A model generated the notes under the pieces. It was not told the origin of the DNA. It worked only from the letters and a program-made list of their open reading frames with translations, and searched no databases. Below, one piece after another: positions 43,827 through 52,471 of a stretch of 64,000 nucleotides of DNA (positions within the stretch are counted from its first letter, which is position 1; every line of letters starts with the position of its first letter). A program made the position numbers and the translations under genes. The stretch is from an uncultured Prevotella sp. Its GTDB lineage: Bacteria; Bacteroidota; Bacteroidia; Bacteroidales; Bacteroidaceae. The stretch covers positions 62,001 through 126,000 of the forward strand of contig CADCEF010000001.1 of the NCBI GenBank assembly GCA_902800365.1, given 5' to 3'.

Positions 43827-43865
43827 GGCTTGGGCGGTCTGAAAAAGGCCGTCCCCACCCAAGCC
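43827..43865 (+). promoter_or_regulatory. Intra-operon hairpin before susC
   Basis: GGCTTGGG and CCCAAGCC arms with an inner CGG..CCG pair form a long stem 27 bp before the susC ATG. No U tract follows, so it is more likely an mRNA-stability or processing element, or an attenuator, than a full terminator. Confidence 0.65.
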
Positions 43866-43892
43866 ATGCACACACTAAAGGTATTAGTAATT

Positions 43893-46800
43893 ATGAAAAA
43901 GGGACTTATATTAGCACTTGGTTTTGCACTCGCCCCACTTTGGGCAGCGGCACAAAACCTGATTACAGGTCATATCACTGATGTTCGTACAGGCGAGCCC
44001 CTGATTGGTGCATCAGTCATCGTAAAGAGTGAAAAGAGCAAAGGTGTAGTTACCGATATCGATGGTAACTTTAAACTCCAGACAAATGTTGAGGCTCCCC
44101 TAACCCTCCGTGTAGAGTTTATAGGATATCGCCCAGTAGATGTAGATGTATATGATTTCGAGGAACCAGTAGAAATCACATTAAAAGAGAATTATAACAA
44201 TATCGAAGGAATCGTTGTTACAGGTGTTGCCCAAGGTACATCTCGCAAAGGTCTGTCATTTGCACTGACAAAAGTCAGCGACGAGCTGATAAACACCGTA
44301 CCACAGACTGATGCCTCAACTACGCTCCGTGGAAAAGTGGCCGGTATCCGTATTGAGCAATCTGAAGGAAACCAAGGTGCCAAAGTATATCTCCGTGGTG
44401 CCAAGTCAATCAATGGCAATATTGAGCCTCTGATTGTTGTCGATGGTTTTGTTACCTCGTTGTCATTATCTGACATTAACCCTATTGATATTGAGACAAT
44501 CGAGGTGGTAAAAGGTGCTGCTGCATCTGCCCTATACGGAACCAGAGGAGAAGGAGGCGTTATCCAGGTTATCACAAAGAAAGGCCGTGGAGGTAAAATT
44601 TCAGTAACACTCGACAACGAAATAGGATTCAATCACGCTATCAACATCCCCAAGACATCGCAGTATCATCACTATAAGATAAACAGCGATGGTACCTTTG
44701 CCTTGAATCAAGGTGGACGCGTTATCGACTATCAGGAGAACGGTTATTCTGTAAACTTACACCCTTATGTAGATGCAGTCGACAACATCGGCAATCTGCT
44801 AAGCGATCAGCCATTCTACACCAATACCGTTTCATTGGGAGCCTCTGGCGAGCAATATAATGTTTATGCTTCGTTCCAAAACCAGTCTAAAGGTGGTGTA
44901 ACCAGTGCCATCGATCCTGACAAAAAAAAGAGTTTCCTTTTCAATTTGGGATATAAGCCCATCAAGGGGTTGAGTACAGAGTTTACAGCTCAGTACAGCG
45001 TAAGCGATAATCCTTCGTATGTAGCCAGCAACTCTGCAGCCAACGGACTGGTTTATTCAGCATTATTACTGGAGCCATTTGTAAATCTGGCACAGAAAGA
45101 TGATAACGGCAATTATCTTGTAGCTCCTGATGGCTTACGACTTCTTTCCAGTCAATTTAGCAATCCTCTTTATGAGTTCACAAATCGCGAATACGAATAT
45201 AAGACCAAGAACCTGCTATTAGGTTGGAAGGCTAAATACCAGTTGTCTAAGTTGTTTAGCGCTGAGGTGGCATATTCAATTCAGAACACATCGTACGATA
45301 CAAACAACTACTACCCCATAGGATACGAGACACTCTCGGTTGATGCCACAAAGAATAATGGTTATTATGGCAAGACAACCTTACAGACCAACACTCGTAA
45401 TGCACAGTTTCAGTTGAATTATAATCAGAAGATTGGCGACTTTGATTTGGGCGCAGCTTTCAAGAGTGTATATGAATACGAAAAAATCGAGGGCTTCAGT
45501 GCTAACGGCTATAACCTCACAGCCCCCGTTAAGTCATTAGATATAACCGATGCATCAACACGTAATATCTCGTCAACATGGCAGCAGACGGTAAACTACG
45601 GTTACTTCCTGAACTTCAAAGGTAGCTGGCGAGAGAAGTGGTTTCTTGATGTATTAGGACGTCTTGACAAGAGTTCTCGATTCGGAAAGGATGTTAGCTG
45701 GGCTTTCTTCCCTCGTGTTTCTCTGGCATATCGACTCACTCAGGATATTAAACTCGGTCCTGTTACAGAACTCAAACTTCGTGCCGCCTATGGTGAGGCT
45801 GGTAGTCTTCCTCCCTATGGTGCCAAGGATAGCCGTGTAACCCTAAATAACTCAGGTGGCGTTAGTTTCACTCAGAACGCAAACACCGATCTGAAACGAG
45901 CCATCACATCCGAAACAGAGTTTGGTTTCGATGCTGTTCTGTGGAATTGGCTTAACGTGCAGTTCAACTATGCATTTGCCAATAGCCGTAACGATTTCAT
46001 CTCAGTTCCATCGTTCACCCCATTGCAGGGCTCAGCCACTATCTACGACAATCTTGGTAAGGTAAAGTCAAATTCTATTGAGTTGGAGGTATCTGGCCGC
46101 ATCATCAACAAGAAGAAGTTTACTTGGGATGCCGGACTCACCTTCAGTCGTGTACGCAGTGAGATTACCGACATGGGCGATGTTCCAGCATTTACCGATG
46201 GCGACTATCGTCGTGACAAGGGCCTCAGCACATCAACAATATGGGGATATGGAATCTTTACAAACCTCAATCAGCTTACAACCAACGAGGCTGGTTTTGT
46301 TACCAATGCAGGCGATGGAACCAAGACTCTCAATGATTATACTGTCAACTCACTTGGTTTCGTAGTAGAGAAGGCTGCACTCGGCACCAAAAATGAGACA
46401 CCAGTATTCTACGTCAATGAGAACACAGGTAACACCAAAGTTATCGGCGATGCCCAACCGGACTTCACTGTAGGTCTAACAAACACCTTTACTTACGGTC
46501 CATTCTCTCTTTACTCTTCGTTCGACTGGAAACATGGCGGTCAGAAATATAACGAGACCGTTCAATACCTCGCTTACGTATCACGTTCGGAGTTCGACGA
46601 CCAATCAGCAAAGGCAGGACTTCCTCTTACTTTTGCCACACAGGTATTCAATGCTGAGCTTCCTACAGACTACTGGGTAGAAGATGCTGGTTATCTATCA
46701 CTGCGCGAGCTGTCGTTATCTTATGACATCCCAGTGAAACACCTGGGACTTGGAGAGTGGATCAAGAAAGCCAGATTCTCGTTAATAGGTCGAAACCTGT

Positions 46801-46928
46801 TTATCCTTACAAAGTTCACAGGTGTAAACGTTGATGGCGACAACTATGACGGAAGTGCAGGAACATCCGATTTCTTCAACTATCCGTCGTACCGCACACT
46901 TTCTGCAAAACTTACCGTTAATTTTTAA
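43893..46928 (+). CDS. SusC/RagA family TonB-dependent outer-membrane transporter
   Basis: A 1011-residue transporter from the ATG at 43893, chosen because it gives a clean signal peptide (MKKGLILALGFALAPLWAAAQ). A carboxypeptidase-like domain (about 22-105; GHITDVRTGEPLIGASV, TDIDGNF) precedes the plug (VVTGVAQGTSRKG; YLRGAKSI; IEVVKGAAASALYGTRGEGGVIQV) and the beta barrel, ending in Phe (KLTVNF). Its SusD partner follows. The lack of glycosidases and the presence of a thioredoxin gene argue for a peptide or other non-glycan substrate, as for RagAB. Confidence 0.93.
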   Translation: MKKGLILALGFALAPLWAAAQNLITGHITDVRTGEPLIGASVIVKSEKSKGVVTDIDGNFKLQTNVEAPLTLRVEFIGYRPVDVDVYDFEEPVEITLKENYNNIEGIVVTGVAQGTSRKGLSFALTKVSDELINTVPQTDASTTLRGKVAGIRIEQSEGNQGAKVYLRGAKSINGNIEPLIVVDGFVTSLSLSDINPIDIETIEVVKGAAASALYGTRGEGGVIQVITKKGRGGKISVTLDNEIGFNHAINIPKTSQYHHYKINSDGTFALNQGGRVIDYQENGYSVNLHPYVDAVDNIGNLLSDQPFYTNTVSLGASGEQYNVYASFQNQSKGGVTSAIDPDKKKSFLFNLGYKPIKGLSTEFTAQYSVSDNPSYVASNSAANGLVYSALLLEPFVNLAQKDDNGNYLVAPDGLRLLSSQFSNPLYEFTNREYEYKTKNLLLGWKAKYQLSKLFSAEVAYSIQNTSYDTNNYYPIGYETLSVDATKNNGYYGKTTLQTNTRNAQFQLNYNQKIGDFDLGAAFKSVYEYEKIEGFSANGYNLTAPVKSLDITDASTRNISSTWQQTVNYGYFLNFKGSWREKWFLDVLGRLDKSSRFGKDVSWAFFPRVSLAYRLTQDIKLGPVTELKLRAAYGEAGSLPPYGAKDSRVTLNNSGGVSFTQNANTDLKRAITSETEFGFDAVLWNWLNVQFNYAFANSRNDFISVPSFTPLQGSATIYDNLGKVKSNSIELEVSGRIINKKKFTWDAGLTFSRVRSEITDMGDVPAFTDGDYRRDKGLSTSTIWGYGIFTNLNQLTTNEAGFVTNAGDGTKTLNDYTVNSLGFVVEKAALGTKNETPVFYVNENTGNTKVIGDAQPDFTVGLTNTFTYGPFSLYSSFDWKHGGQKYNETVQYLAYVSRSEFDDQSAKAGLPLTFATQVFNAELPTDYWVEDAGYLSLRELSLSYDIPVKHLGLGEWIKKARFSLIGRNLFILTKFTGVNVDGDNYDGSAGTSDFFNYPSYRTLSAKLTVNF

Positions 46929-46940
46929 ATGGCATTCATC

Positions 46941-48470
46941 ATGAAAAAGAATATATTGATATTAATAGTAGCATTTGCTACACTTAGCTCATGCGAGTCA
47001 ACGGATTTCGACGATCCAAGTACACTTACCAACGAAGAGGCTGTCAGCAAGATTAAGAGCTTTAGCTATTCGCTCGTTACCAGTAGTGTCCAAACGGCTT
47101 TCAATACCACCACAAGTACAGCTGGTGTACACTTCAGCTTACTGGCCGACCAGACCACCAATACCAATGGTAATTCCAATTGGTGGTACTACGCCCAGGA
47201 GCCTCGCATGCGTATCATTAATAGTAGCTCGGAGCGTTCGTATAGTGCTTCGCTCAATTCGCTCTACAGTAATTTCTATCAGGCAAACCTCGACGCCACA
47301 AAGGTAATCGACATCATCGAAAATCAAGGAGGAAAGGCATACGATGATGCAGGTAAGGATCGTACCAACGACTGCTTGATTGGTGCTTACTATGCAAAGG
47401 GCGTATCACAGGGATATTTGGGCAATCTGTATGATAGAGGTATTATTGTAGATGGCATCAATCAGACAGAAAAAGGCTATCCCAACTCGTACAAAGAGCT
47501 TACCGAAAATGGTGTTCGTCATATCGAAAAAGCCATTGCTCTTGCCGAAGCATCGTCAAATCTGCAGTTCGACTTCCTTCAAGGTATAACCATCGGTAAG
47601 GACGATTTTCTCAAATTGGCTAATTCCATAGCAGCCCGTATCCTCTCATCTATTGCTCGAGATAAGGCCGAGGCCATTGCTCTTGGTAGCAGCTACTGGC
47701 AGAAGGTGCTTGCATTTGCCGAGAAGGGGTTTGACTCCGACTTCGTCATCACCACCACTTCTGGAGGATATTACAATGCTCTGCTTAACAACCTTATTTT
47801 CAAAGGCAGTTCTAACCGTCCTGTCGACATAAAAGTGCCATACCTGGCCGACAAGACCCACAATTATCCCAACTTCTATCCCACAGACGACACTATTCTA
47901 GAGCCGATAGAGACCGATGACGACCGATTCTACCAATACTTCTCCTACACTCCTAGCTTCGGTATCCTGATGGAATCACGTGGTCGCGGACTGTTCAGCA
48001 ACTATATACGCGAACGCTGGAGCAACAGTCATAACAGTCTCTCTGAGGTGGGATCGGCTAACCCCTATATTCTTGCCGAGGAAGTACGCCTTTTAAAGGC
48101 CGAAGCCAAGTTATTCTTAAACGATGTTGCAGGTGCTGCCGAACTGCTTAATGACCCCAATGCTTCGCGTAAGGCCAAGGGACATCTTGCCGACGTGGCT
48201 GCCAACGAGAACGACGTACGTAACGCCATCCACTATGAGTATGCCATCGAAATAGATGGTGCTGCAGGCGTAACAGTTCCATTCACCTTTATGCGTCGCA
48301 ATGACTTACTCATTGGCGGAACCCCCACAGAATACCCAATACCCCAAAAGCAACTTGAGCTGATTGGAGAGAGCCTGTATTCATTTGGAGGCAAGGAATA
48401 CATCGGCGAGAAGGGACGTTTTGGCGAGTTGGCCACAGCACTTGACAATGGATGGAAATTATCTGAGTAA
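46941..48470 (+). CDS. SusD/RagB family outer-membrane lipoprotein
   Basis: A 509-residue lipoprotein (lipobox TLSSC near residue 18) that caps the SusC barrel. TPR-like helices and the SusD C-terminal pattern (RLLKAEAKLFLNDVAGAAELLN, AIHYEYAIEI) are visible. The ATG at 46941 gives the normal lipoprotein leader; an ATG at 46929 directly after the susC stop would add four residues. It is co-transcribed with susC and the TlpA gene. Confidence 0.9.
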   Translation: MKKNILILIVAFATLSSCESTDFDDPSTLTNEEAVSKIKSFSYSLVTSSVQTAFNTTTSTAGVHFSLLADQTTNTNGNSNWWYYAQEPRMRIINSSSERSYSASLNSLYSNFYQANLDATKVIDIIENQGGKAYDDAGKDRTNDCLIGAYYAKGVSQGYLGNLYDRGIIVDGINQTEKGYPNSYKELTENGVRHIEKAIALAEASSNLQFDFLQGITIGKDDFLKLANSIAARILSSIARDKAEAIALGSSYWQKVLAFAEKGFDSDFVITTTSGGYYNALLNNLIFKGSSNRPVDIKVPYLADKTHNYPNFYPTDDTILEPIETDDDRFYQYFSYTPSFGILMESRGRGLFSNYIRERWSNSHNSLSEVGSANPYILAEEVRLLKAEAKLFLNDVAGAAELLNDPNASRKAKGHLADVAANENDVRNAIHYEYAIEIDGAAGVTVPFTFMRRNDLLIGGTPTEYPIPQKQLELIGESLYSFGGKEYIGEKGRFGELATALDNGWKLSE

Positions 48471-48492
48471 AAACTACAAATAGAGCATAAAA

Positions 48493-49047
48493 ATGAAGAA
48501 ATTGTTTGTGATATTAAGTGTCTGCCTGGCTGCACTCACATCGGTGAGTGCACAGACTGCAGACAATAAGAAAGAGCTGGTAGAAAAAGCCGATTCAAAT
48601 GGTTACATAGTGTTCGATGGCGATAAGGCACCCGATTTTACCATTACACTCACCGACGGACGCCAACTAAAACTGTCCGACTTGCGAGGCAAACTGGTTA
48701 TGATCCAGTTCACAGCAAGTTGGTGTGGTGTATGCCGAAAAGAGATGCCTTTCATCGAGCGTGACATCTGGCAGCGTCATAAAGATAACCCTAACTTCAT
48801 ACTCATAGGTATTGACCGTGACGAGCCACTTGAAAAGGTGGTAAACTTTGCAAAACAAACAGGCATTACCTATCCACTCGGACTAGACCCTGGCGCAAAC
48901 ATCTATGCAAAATTTGCTCTTCGACAGTCAGGCATCACGCGTAATATCTTGATTGACAAAGATGGTACCATTATTAAGCGAACTCGACTTTATAAGGAAG
49001 ACGAATTCAGTTCCTTAGTCGAGACAATCGATAAATATCTTAAATAA
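48493..49047 (+). CDS. TlpA/ResA-like periplasmic thioredoxin
   Basis: A 184-residue exported thiol-disulfide oxidoreductase (signal peptide ending SVSAQ). The redox motif CGVC is in FTASWCGVCRKEMPF (near residue 77-80). The AhpC/TSA-type start APDFTITLTDGRQLKLSDLRGK and cis-Pro region SGITRNILIDKDG are present. It is last in the SusCD operon. Its redox role together with the poly-Cys leader hints at a thiol- or disulfide-containing substrate (inference). A terminator follows. Confidence 0.9.
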   Translation: MKKLFVILSVCLAALTSVSAQTADNKKELVEKADSNGYIVFDGDKAPDFTITLTDGRQLKLSDLRGKLVMIQFTASWCGVCRKEMPFIERDIWQRHKDNPNFILIGIDRDEPLEKVVNFAKQTGITYPLGLDPGANIYAKFALRQSGITRNILIDKDGTIIKRTRLYKEDEFSSLVETIDKYLK

Positions 49048-49083
49048 AAAAAATGCATGGGGCAAAACCTCATGCATTTTTTT
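49046..49083. terminator. Bidirectional terminator after the TlpA gene
   Basis: AAAAAAATGCATG / CATGCATTTTTTT stem with a GGGCAAAACCT loop. Confidence 0.88.
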
Positions 49084-49091
49084 GTTCTCAT

Positions 49092-49469
49092 TTAAACTTC
49101 TGCTATCACCTCAATTTCTACCAAAGCACCTTTTGGCAGCGTCTTCACTGCTACAGCAGAGCGAGCAGGAAAAGGCTCAGCGAAAAACTCTGCATAAACA
49201 GAGTTCATGTCTGCAAAGTCACCCATATCAGCCATAAACACTGTGGTCTTAATAACGTTGGCCATGCTGGTGCCGGCTTCCTCAAGAATAGCCTTGACGT
49301 TGGTGAGCGACTGGCGTGTCTGTTCCTTGATGCCACCTTCTACAAACGAGCCTGTGGCAGGATCGATGGGAATCTGACCAGAGGTATAAATGAGGTTTCC
49401 AACGCGGATGGCCTGACTATAAGGGCCGATGGCAGCAGGTGCCTTGGGGGTACTGATAACTTGTTTCAT
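49092..49469 (-). CDS. ridA: RidA family enamine/imine deaminase
   Basis: Hydrolyses reactive 2-aminoacrylate and related imines from PLP enzymes. The 125-residue length is typical. The start [21 protein letters not shown] and the motif [17 protein letters not shown] are canonical, as is the catalytic Arg in FPARSAVAV. It lies 13 bp downstream of an SDR gene and is probably co-transcribed with it. Confidence 0.95.
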   Translation of the reverse strand: MKQVISTPKAPAAIGPYSQAIRVGNLIYTSGQIPIDPATGSFVEGGIKEQTRQSLTNVKAILEEAGTSMANVIKTTVFMADMGDFADMNSVYAEFFAEPFPARSAVAVKTLPKGALVEIEVIAEV

Positions 49470-49482
49470 ATCGCAGATTTTT

Positions 49483-50190
49483 TTAGTCTTCTTTTACTAT
49501 GGGATAGAGCTCGATGAACTCGCCCTGATGGTTCTTACCATCGTTGATGAGTTCGGCAAACTTCTGGCCAACGGTCTCAATGTCGTGGAAACCAGGCAGA
49601 GCCATGTTGCCGTTCAAATCGGTGGTGGTGGGTCCTGGGTGAACAGAGAATACCTCAACTGGGGTGTTGCTCTGCTGGAACTCGATGGCCATCACACCCA
49701 TCATGGCATTCTGGGCTGCCTTGCTGGCTACGTATGCCAGTGGGTGCCAGTAAGGGCTAATCTCTGAAGGAACGGTGACATTGGCAATGCGGCCACTGTT
49801 CTTGGTCAGCAGAGGAATCAATGCCTTGGTCAGGGCAAAGGTGCCGATGAAGTTAACGTCGAGTGTTTCTTTGATATCACTCAGTTCTGTATGCTCGCTG
49901 TCAACGCTCATGTCGCCAGGAATGCCAGCGTTGTTTACCAGCAGAGTCAGTTCGGGATATTTCTCATTGACTTCCTTGGCGGCCTGCTCAATGCTAGCCA
50001 GGTTGCGCAGCTCGAGATTCACCCAGCCTAATACATCAACGCCAGCCGACTTCAGCTCGTTGATAGCTTTCTGGGCGCGCTCTTCATCGCGTGCGCCGAT
50101 TACTACCTGCCAACCACTCTTTCCGAGGTGCTTGGCTATTCCAAATCCGATGCCTTTGTTGGCACCTGTTACAAAAACAATCTTTGCCAT
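49483..50190 (-). CDS. Short-chain dehydrogenase/reductase
   Basis: A 235-residue classical SDR with NADP motif [12 protein letters not shown] at the Rossmann core, and catalytic Tyr/Lys in [10 protein letters not shown]. It resembles carbonyl reductases. The ATG at 50190 was chosen because an in-frame TTG upstream (50220) lies in the -7 element. It is divergent from the S10 peptidase gene. The substrate is unknown. Confidence 0.9.
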   Translation of the reverse strand: MAKIVFVTGANKGIGFGIAKHLGKSGWQVVIGARDEERAQKAINELKSAGVDVLGWVNLELRNLASIEQAAKEVNEKYPELTLLVNNAGIPGDMSVDSEHTELSDIKETLDVNFIGTFALTKALIPLLTKNSGRIANVTVPSEISPYWHPLAYVASKAAQNAMMGVMAIEFQQSNTPVEVFSVHPGPTTTDLNGNMALPGFHDIETVGQKFAELINDGKNHQGEFIELYPIVKED

Positions 50191-50284
50191 ATCTAATTTA
50201 TGTTTTGAATCTGCGTGCAAAGGTAATATTTTTTTTCGGAATAGCCAATGAAGATCAACTAATTCTGTAAAAACAGTGACTATT

Positions 50285-50302
50285 ATACCATATGTATGGT
50301 AA
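50285..50302. promoter_or_regulatory. Palindromic operator ATACCAT-N4-ATGGTAA
   Basis: Second copy of the 42629 operator (arms identical except for the last base). Its centre is again 54.5 bp upstream of the -7 TA. Confidence 0.75.
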
Positions 50303-50322
50303 GTGAAATGCCAAGTAAAGGC

Positions 50323-50356
50323 GATTGTGGGAGTTGGAAAAACGCACTACCTTTGC
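50323..50356 (+). promoter_or_regulatory. Promoter of the S10 carboxypeptidase gene
   Basis: GATTGTGGG (50323-50331), AAACGC (50340-50345) and TACCTTTGC (50348-50356), matching the SusCD operon promoter base for base in spacing. Confidence 0.8.
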
Positions 50357-50390
50357 ACGCTGAAAGTATTCATCAAATAATAAACGCATT

Positions 50391-51947
50391 ATGAAGGGTA
50401 AGAAAGTATTATCAGCATTATTACTTGCCTTATTTGTTAGTCAGGTATATGCACAAGAAGAGATTAATCCTGAAGATGCTGTTACAACTCAGCATCAGGG
50501 CACGTTCAACGGAAATAGTATTTCCTATTCGGCTACTATTGGTCACCAACCTGTATGGGATAAGGATGGCAATATCATTGCTGGACTCAACTATACATAT
50601 TATGAAAAGAATGGTGTAAAGGATAAGGCACACCGTCCGCTTCTTATCTCGTTTAATGGTGGTCCCGGTTCAGGATCTCTTTGGATGGAGATAGGCTATA
50701 CCGGTCCAGTATTGCTAAATTTGGATGCAGAAGGACAGGTTGTTCAGCCCTATGGCGTTCATAGCAACCCATATTCTATACTCGATGTGGCTGACATCGT
50801 TTATATCTGTCCTGTCAATACAGGCTTCTCGCGGATCATCAAGAACAAGGATAAGAAGGAGAGCGCAGAATCTGCATCGCAAGGCGCAAGCCGCGGTACT
50901 AATCGCGGTCGTCAGGAGGCATCACAGGGCAAGTCTTCGCCGTTCTTCGGTATCAACGAGGATATTGACTATATCAGCGACTGGGTTAAGAACTTCATTA
51001 ATCGTCAGAATCGCTGGGAATCGCCCAAATTCATCATTGGTGAGAGTTATGGCACAACACGTGCCTCGGGACTCGTGTATAGTCTGCAGCAGAAGCATTG
51101 GATATACGTAAATGGTGTAATACTGTTGTCGCCAACCGAGTTGGGTATTGATTCACGTAGCCTTAACCGTAAGGCTCTTACCCTGCCATATATGGCAGCT
51201 ACATCATGGTATCACAAAGCTCTGAATGCAACTCTGCAGAATAAGGATCTTGATGAGATATTGCCTGAGGTCGAGAAATTTACTGTCGAGGAGTATATCC
51301 CAGCTTTGGCTTGGGGTGGTTCGCTGCCCGAGGCTCGTAGAAAGGAGATTGCCAAAAAGATTTCATTATATTCCGGCATCAGTGAGCAGGAAGTCCTTCG
51401 TCATAATCTCGTCATAGAGACTCGTTACTATTGGAAGGAACTGCTGCGTAACAGAGACCTGCATATTGGTCGACTTGACTCTCGCTACACAGGTCGCGAC
51501 ATTCAGACTGCAGGCGAGCACCCTGACTATAGTGCAGAGTTCTCAACCTGGAATCGCGCATTCTCTACTGCTTACAACTGGTATGTACGTAATGAGTTGA
51601 ATTATAAAACCGACGTGGAGTATCTGCTTTTTGGCAATGTGCATCCTTGGAATCGCAACAACGATCATACAGGCGAGGATCTTGGAAAGGCACTCTCTCA
51701 GAATCCTGATCTTAAAGTGCTTGTCCAGTCGGGCTACTACGATGGTGGATGTGATTACTTCAATGCCAAGTATAACTTCTGGCAGATTGACCGAGGTGGC
51801 AAGTTCCAAGATCGATTCATCTTTAAGGGATATCGTTGTGGACACATGATCTACGTACGTCAGGAAGACTTGAAACAGGGTAATGAAGATATCCGCCAGT
51901 TTATTCTTAGCCAGATTCCGAAAGACGGCCAAGCTATCAGTTATTAA
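50391..51947 (+). CDS. Exported S10 family serine carboxypeptidase
   Basis: A 518-residue exported enzyme (signal peptide ending QVYAQ). The oxyanion region is ISFNGGPGSGSLWMEIG, the catalytic Ser in GESYGTTRASG, the Asp in SGYYDGGCDYF and the His in RCGHMIYV. S10 enzymes remove C-terminal amino acids. A low-complexity Ser/Gly/Arg insert of about 25 residues (near 160-185, KESAESASQGASRGTNRG) interrupts the conserved FSR...FFGINEDI region. The promoter is shared with the SusCD/TlpA operon. Confidence 0.92.
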   Translation: MKGKKVLSALLLALFVSQVYAQEEINPEDAVTTQHQGTFNGNSISYSATIGHQPVWDKDGNIIAGLNYTYYEKNGVKDKAHRPLLISFNGGPGSGSLWMEIGYTGPVLLNLDAEGQVVQPYGVHSNPYSILDVADIVYICPVNTGFSRIIKNKDKKESAESASQGASRGTNRGRQEASQGKSSPFFGINEDIDYISDWVKNFINRQNRWESPKFIIGESYGTTRASGLVYSLQQKHWIYVNGVILLSPTELGIDSRSLNRKALTLPYMAATSWYHKALNATLQNKDLDEILPEVEKFTVEEYIPALAWGGSLPEARRKEIAKKISLYSGISEQEVLRHNLVIETRYYWKELLRNRDLHIGRLDSRYTGRDIQTAGEHPDYSAEFSTWNRAFSTAYNWYVRNELNYKTDVEYLLFGNVHPWNRNNDHTGEDLGKALSQNPDLKVLVQSGYYDGGCDYFNAKYNFWQIDRGGKFQDRFIFKGYRCGHMIYVRQEDLKQGNEDIRQFILSQIPKDGQAISY

Positions 51948-51949
51948 TG

Positions 51950-51975
51950 GCGCCACTCGTGTTGAGTAGCGCCTT
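51950..51975 (+). terminator. Probable terminator after the S10 gene
   Basis: GGCGC-C-ACTC / GAGT-A-GCGCC stem with one mismatch, followed by TTTGATGG. The U tract is weak. Confidence 0.55.
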
Positions 51976-51990
51976 TGATGGATTAAATAT

Positions 51991-52464
51991 TTATACCACC
52001 AGGAAATCGGTTTTGCGGCGATTGTTGCTGGGGCGGACGGCGAAGTGAAGCCAGATTTTGTTGTGGTGATTCTTCTCTAATAGTAGCTCGTCGAAGTCCT
52101 GATGCGTCTCGTCGGCGTAGTCGAGTAGTATAGTGGCATAGCGGATGAGTTGCTCTTTGCCATACACTCGGATGTCGGCGGCGCAACCGGTAAGGTGGTT
52201 GCTGGTTAGGGCGCCGCCTACCTTGCGGTTGAGTTGTGGACTGCGGTAGCCGCTGGTGATGACAATGGGCTCATTGTTGCAATAACGTTCATTATACCTT
52301 GCCCTGAGGGCTTCTAACCATTGGCAAAGTCGCTTTAGGTTTTCAATGGCCTCGTGAGTGGGAATGTTGTATATATCTGGGTGGCTTCTGCTTATCATGA
52401 ACTCGCCCAGCGTAAAGTGCTCGGATAATTGAGCTTTGCTGTTTAACTGAATTGGTAATTCCAT
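51991..52464 (-). CDS. Peptidase M15 (endolysin-like D-Ala-D-Ala carboxypeptidase)
   Basis: A 157-residue M15A-type zinc peptidase without a signal peptide. The ligands are His and Asp in SNHLTGCAADIRV and the final His in IWLHFAVR. GEFMISRSHPDIYNIP and TSGYRSPQLNRKVGG are also conserved. It cleaves peptidoglycan peptides, and phage endolysins of this type need a holin or lysis protein to reach the wall. It lies 7 bp after the PrimPol/DUF3987 gene in the same transcript. It is the intact version of the frameshifted copy at 18764. Confidence 0.9.
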   Translation of the reverse strand: MELPIQLNSKAQLSEHFTLGEFMISRSHPDIYNIPTHEAIENLKRLCQWLEALRARYNERYCNNEPIVITSGYRSPQLNRKVGGALTSNHLTGCAADIRVYGKEQLIRYATILLDYADETHQDFDELLLEKNHHNKIWLHFAVRPSNNRRKTDFLVV

Positions 52465-52471
52465 AATGTTA

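Noticed and set aside
43830-43892. Longer susC start with 21 extra residues
   Set aside because: The extension would be translated from the hairpin and would bury the signal peptide. The ATG at 43893 gives a normal one.
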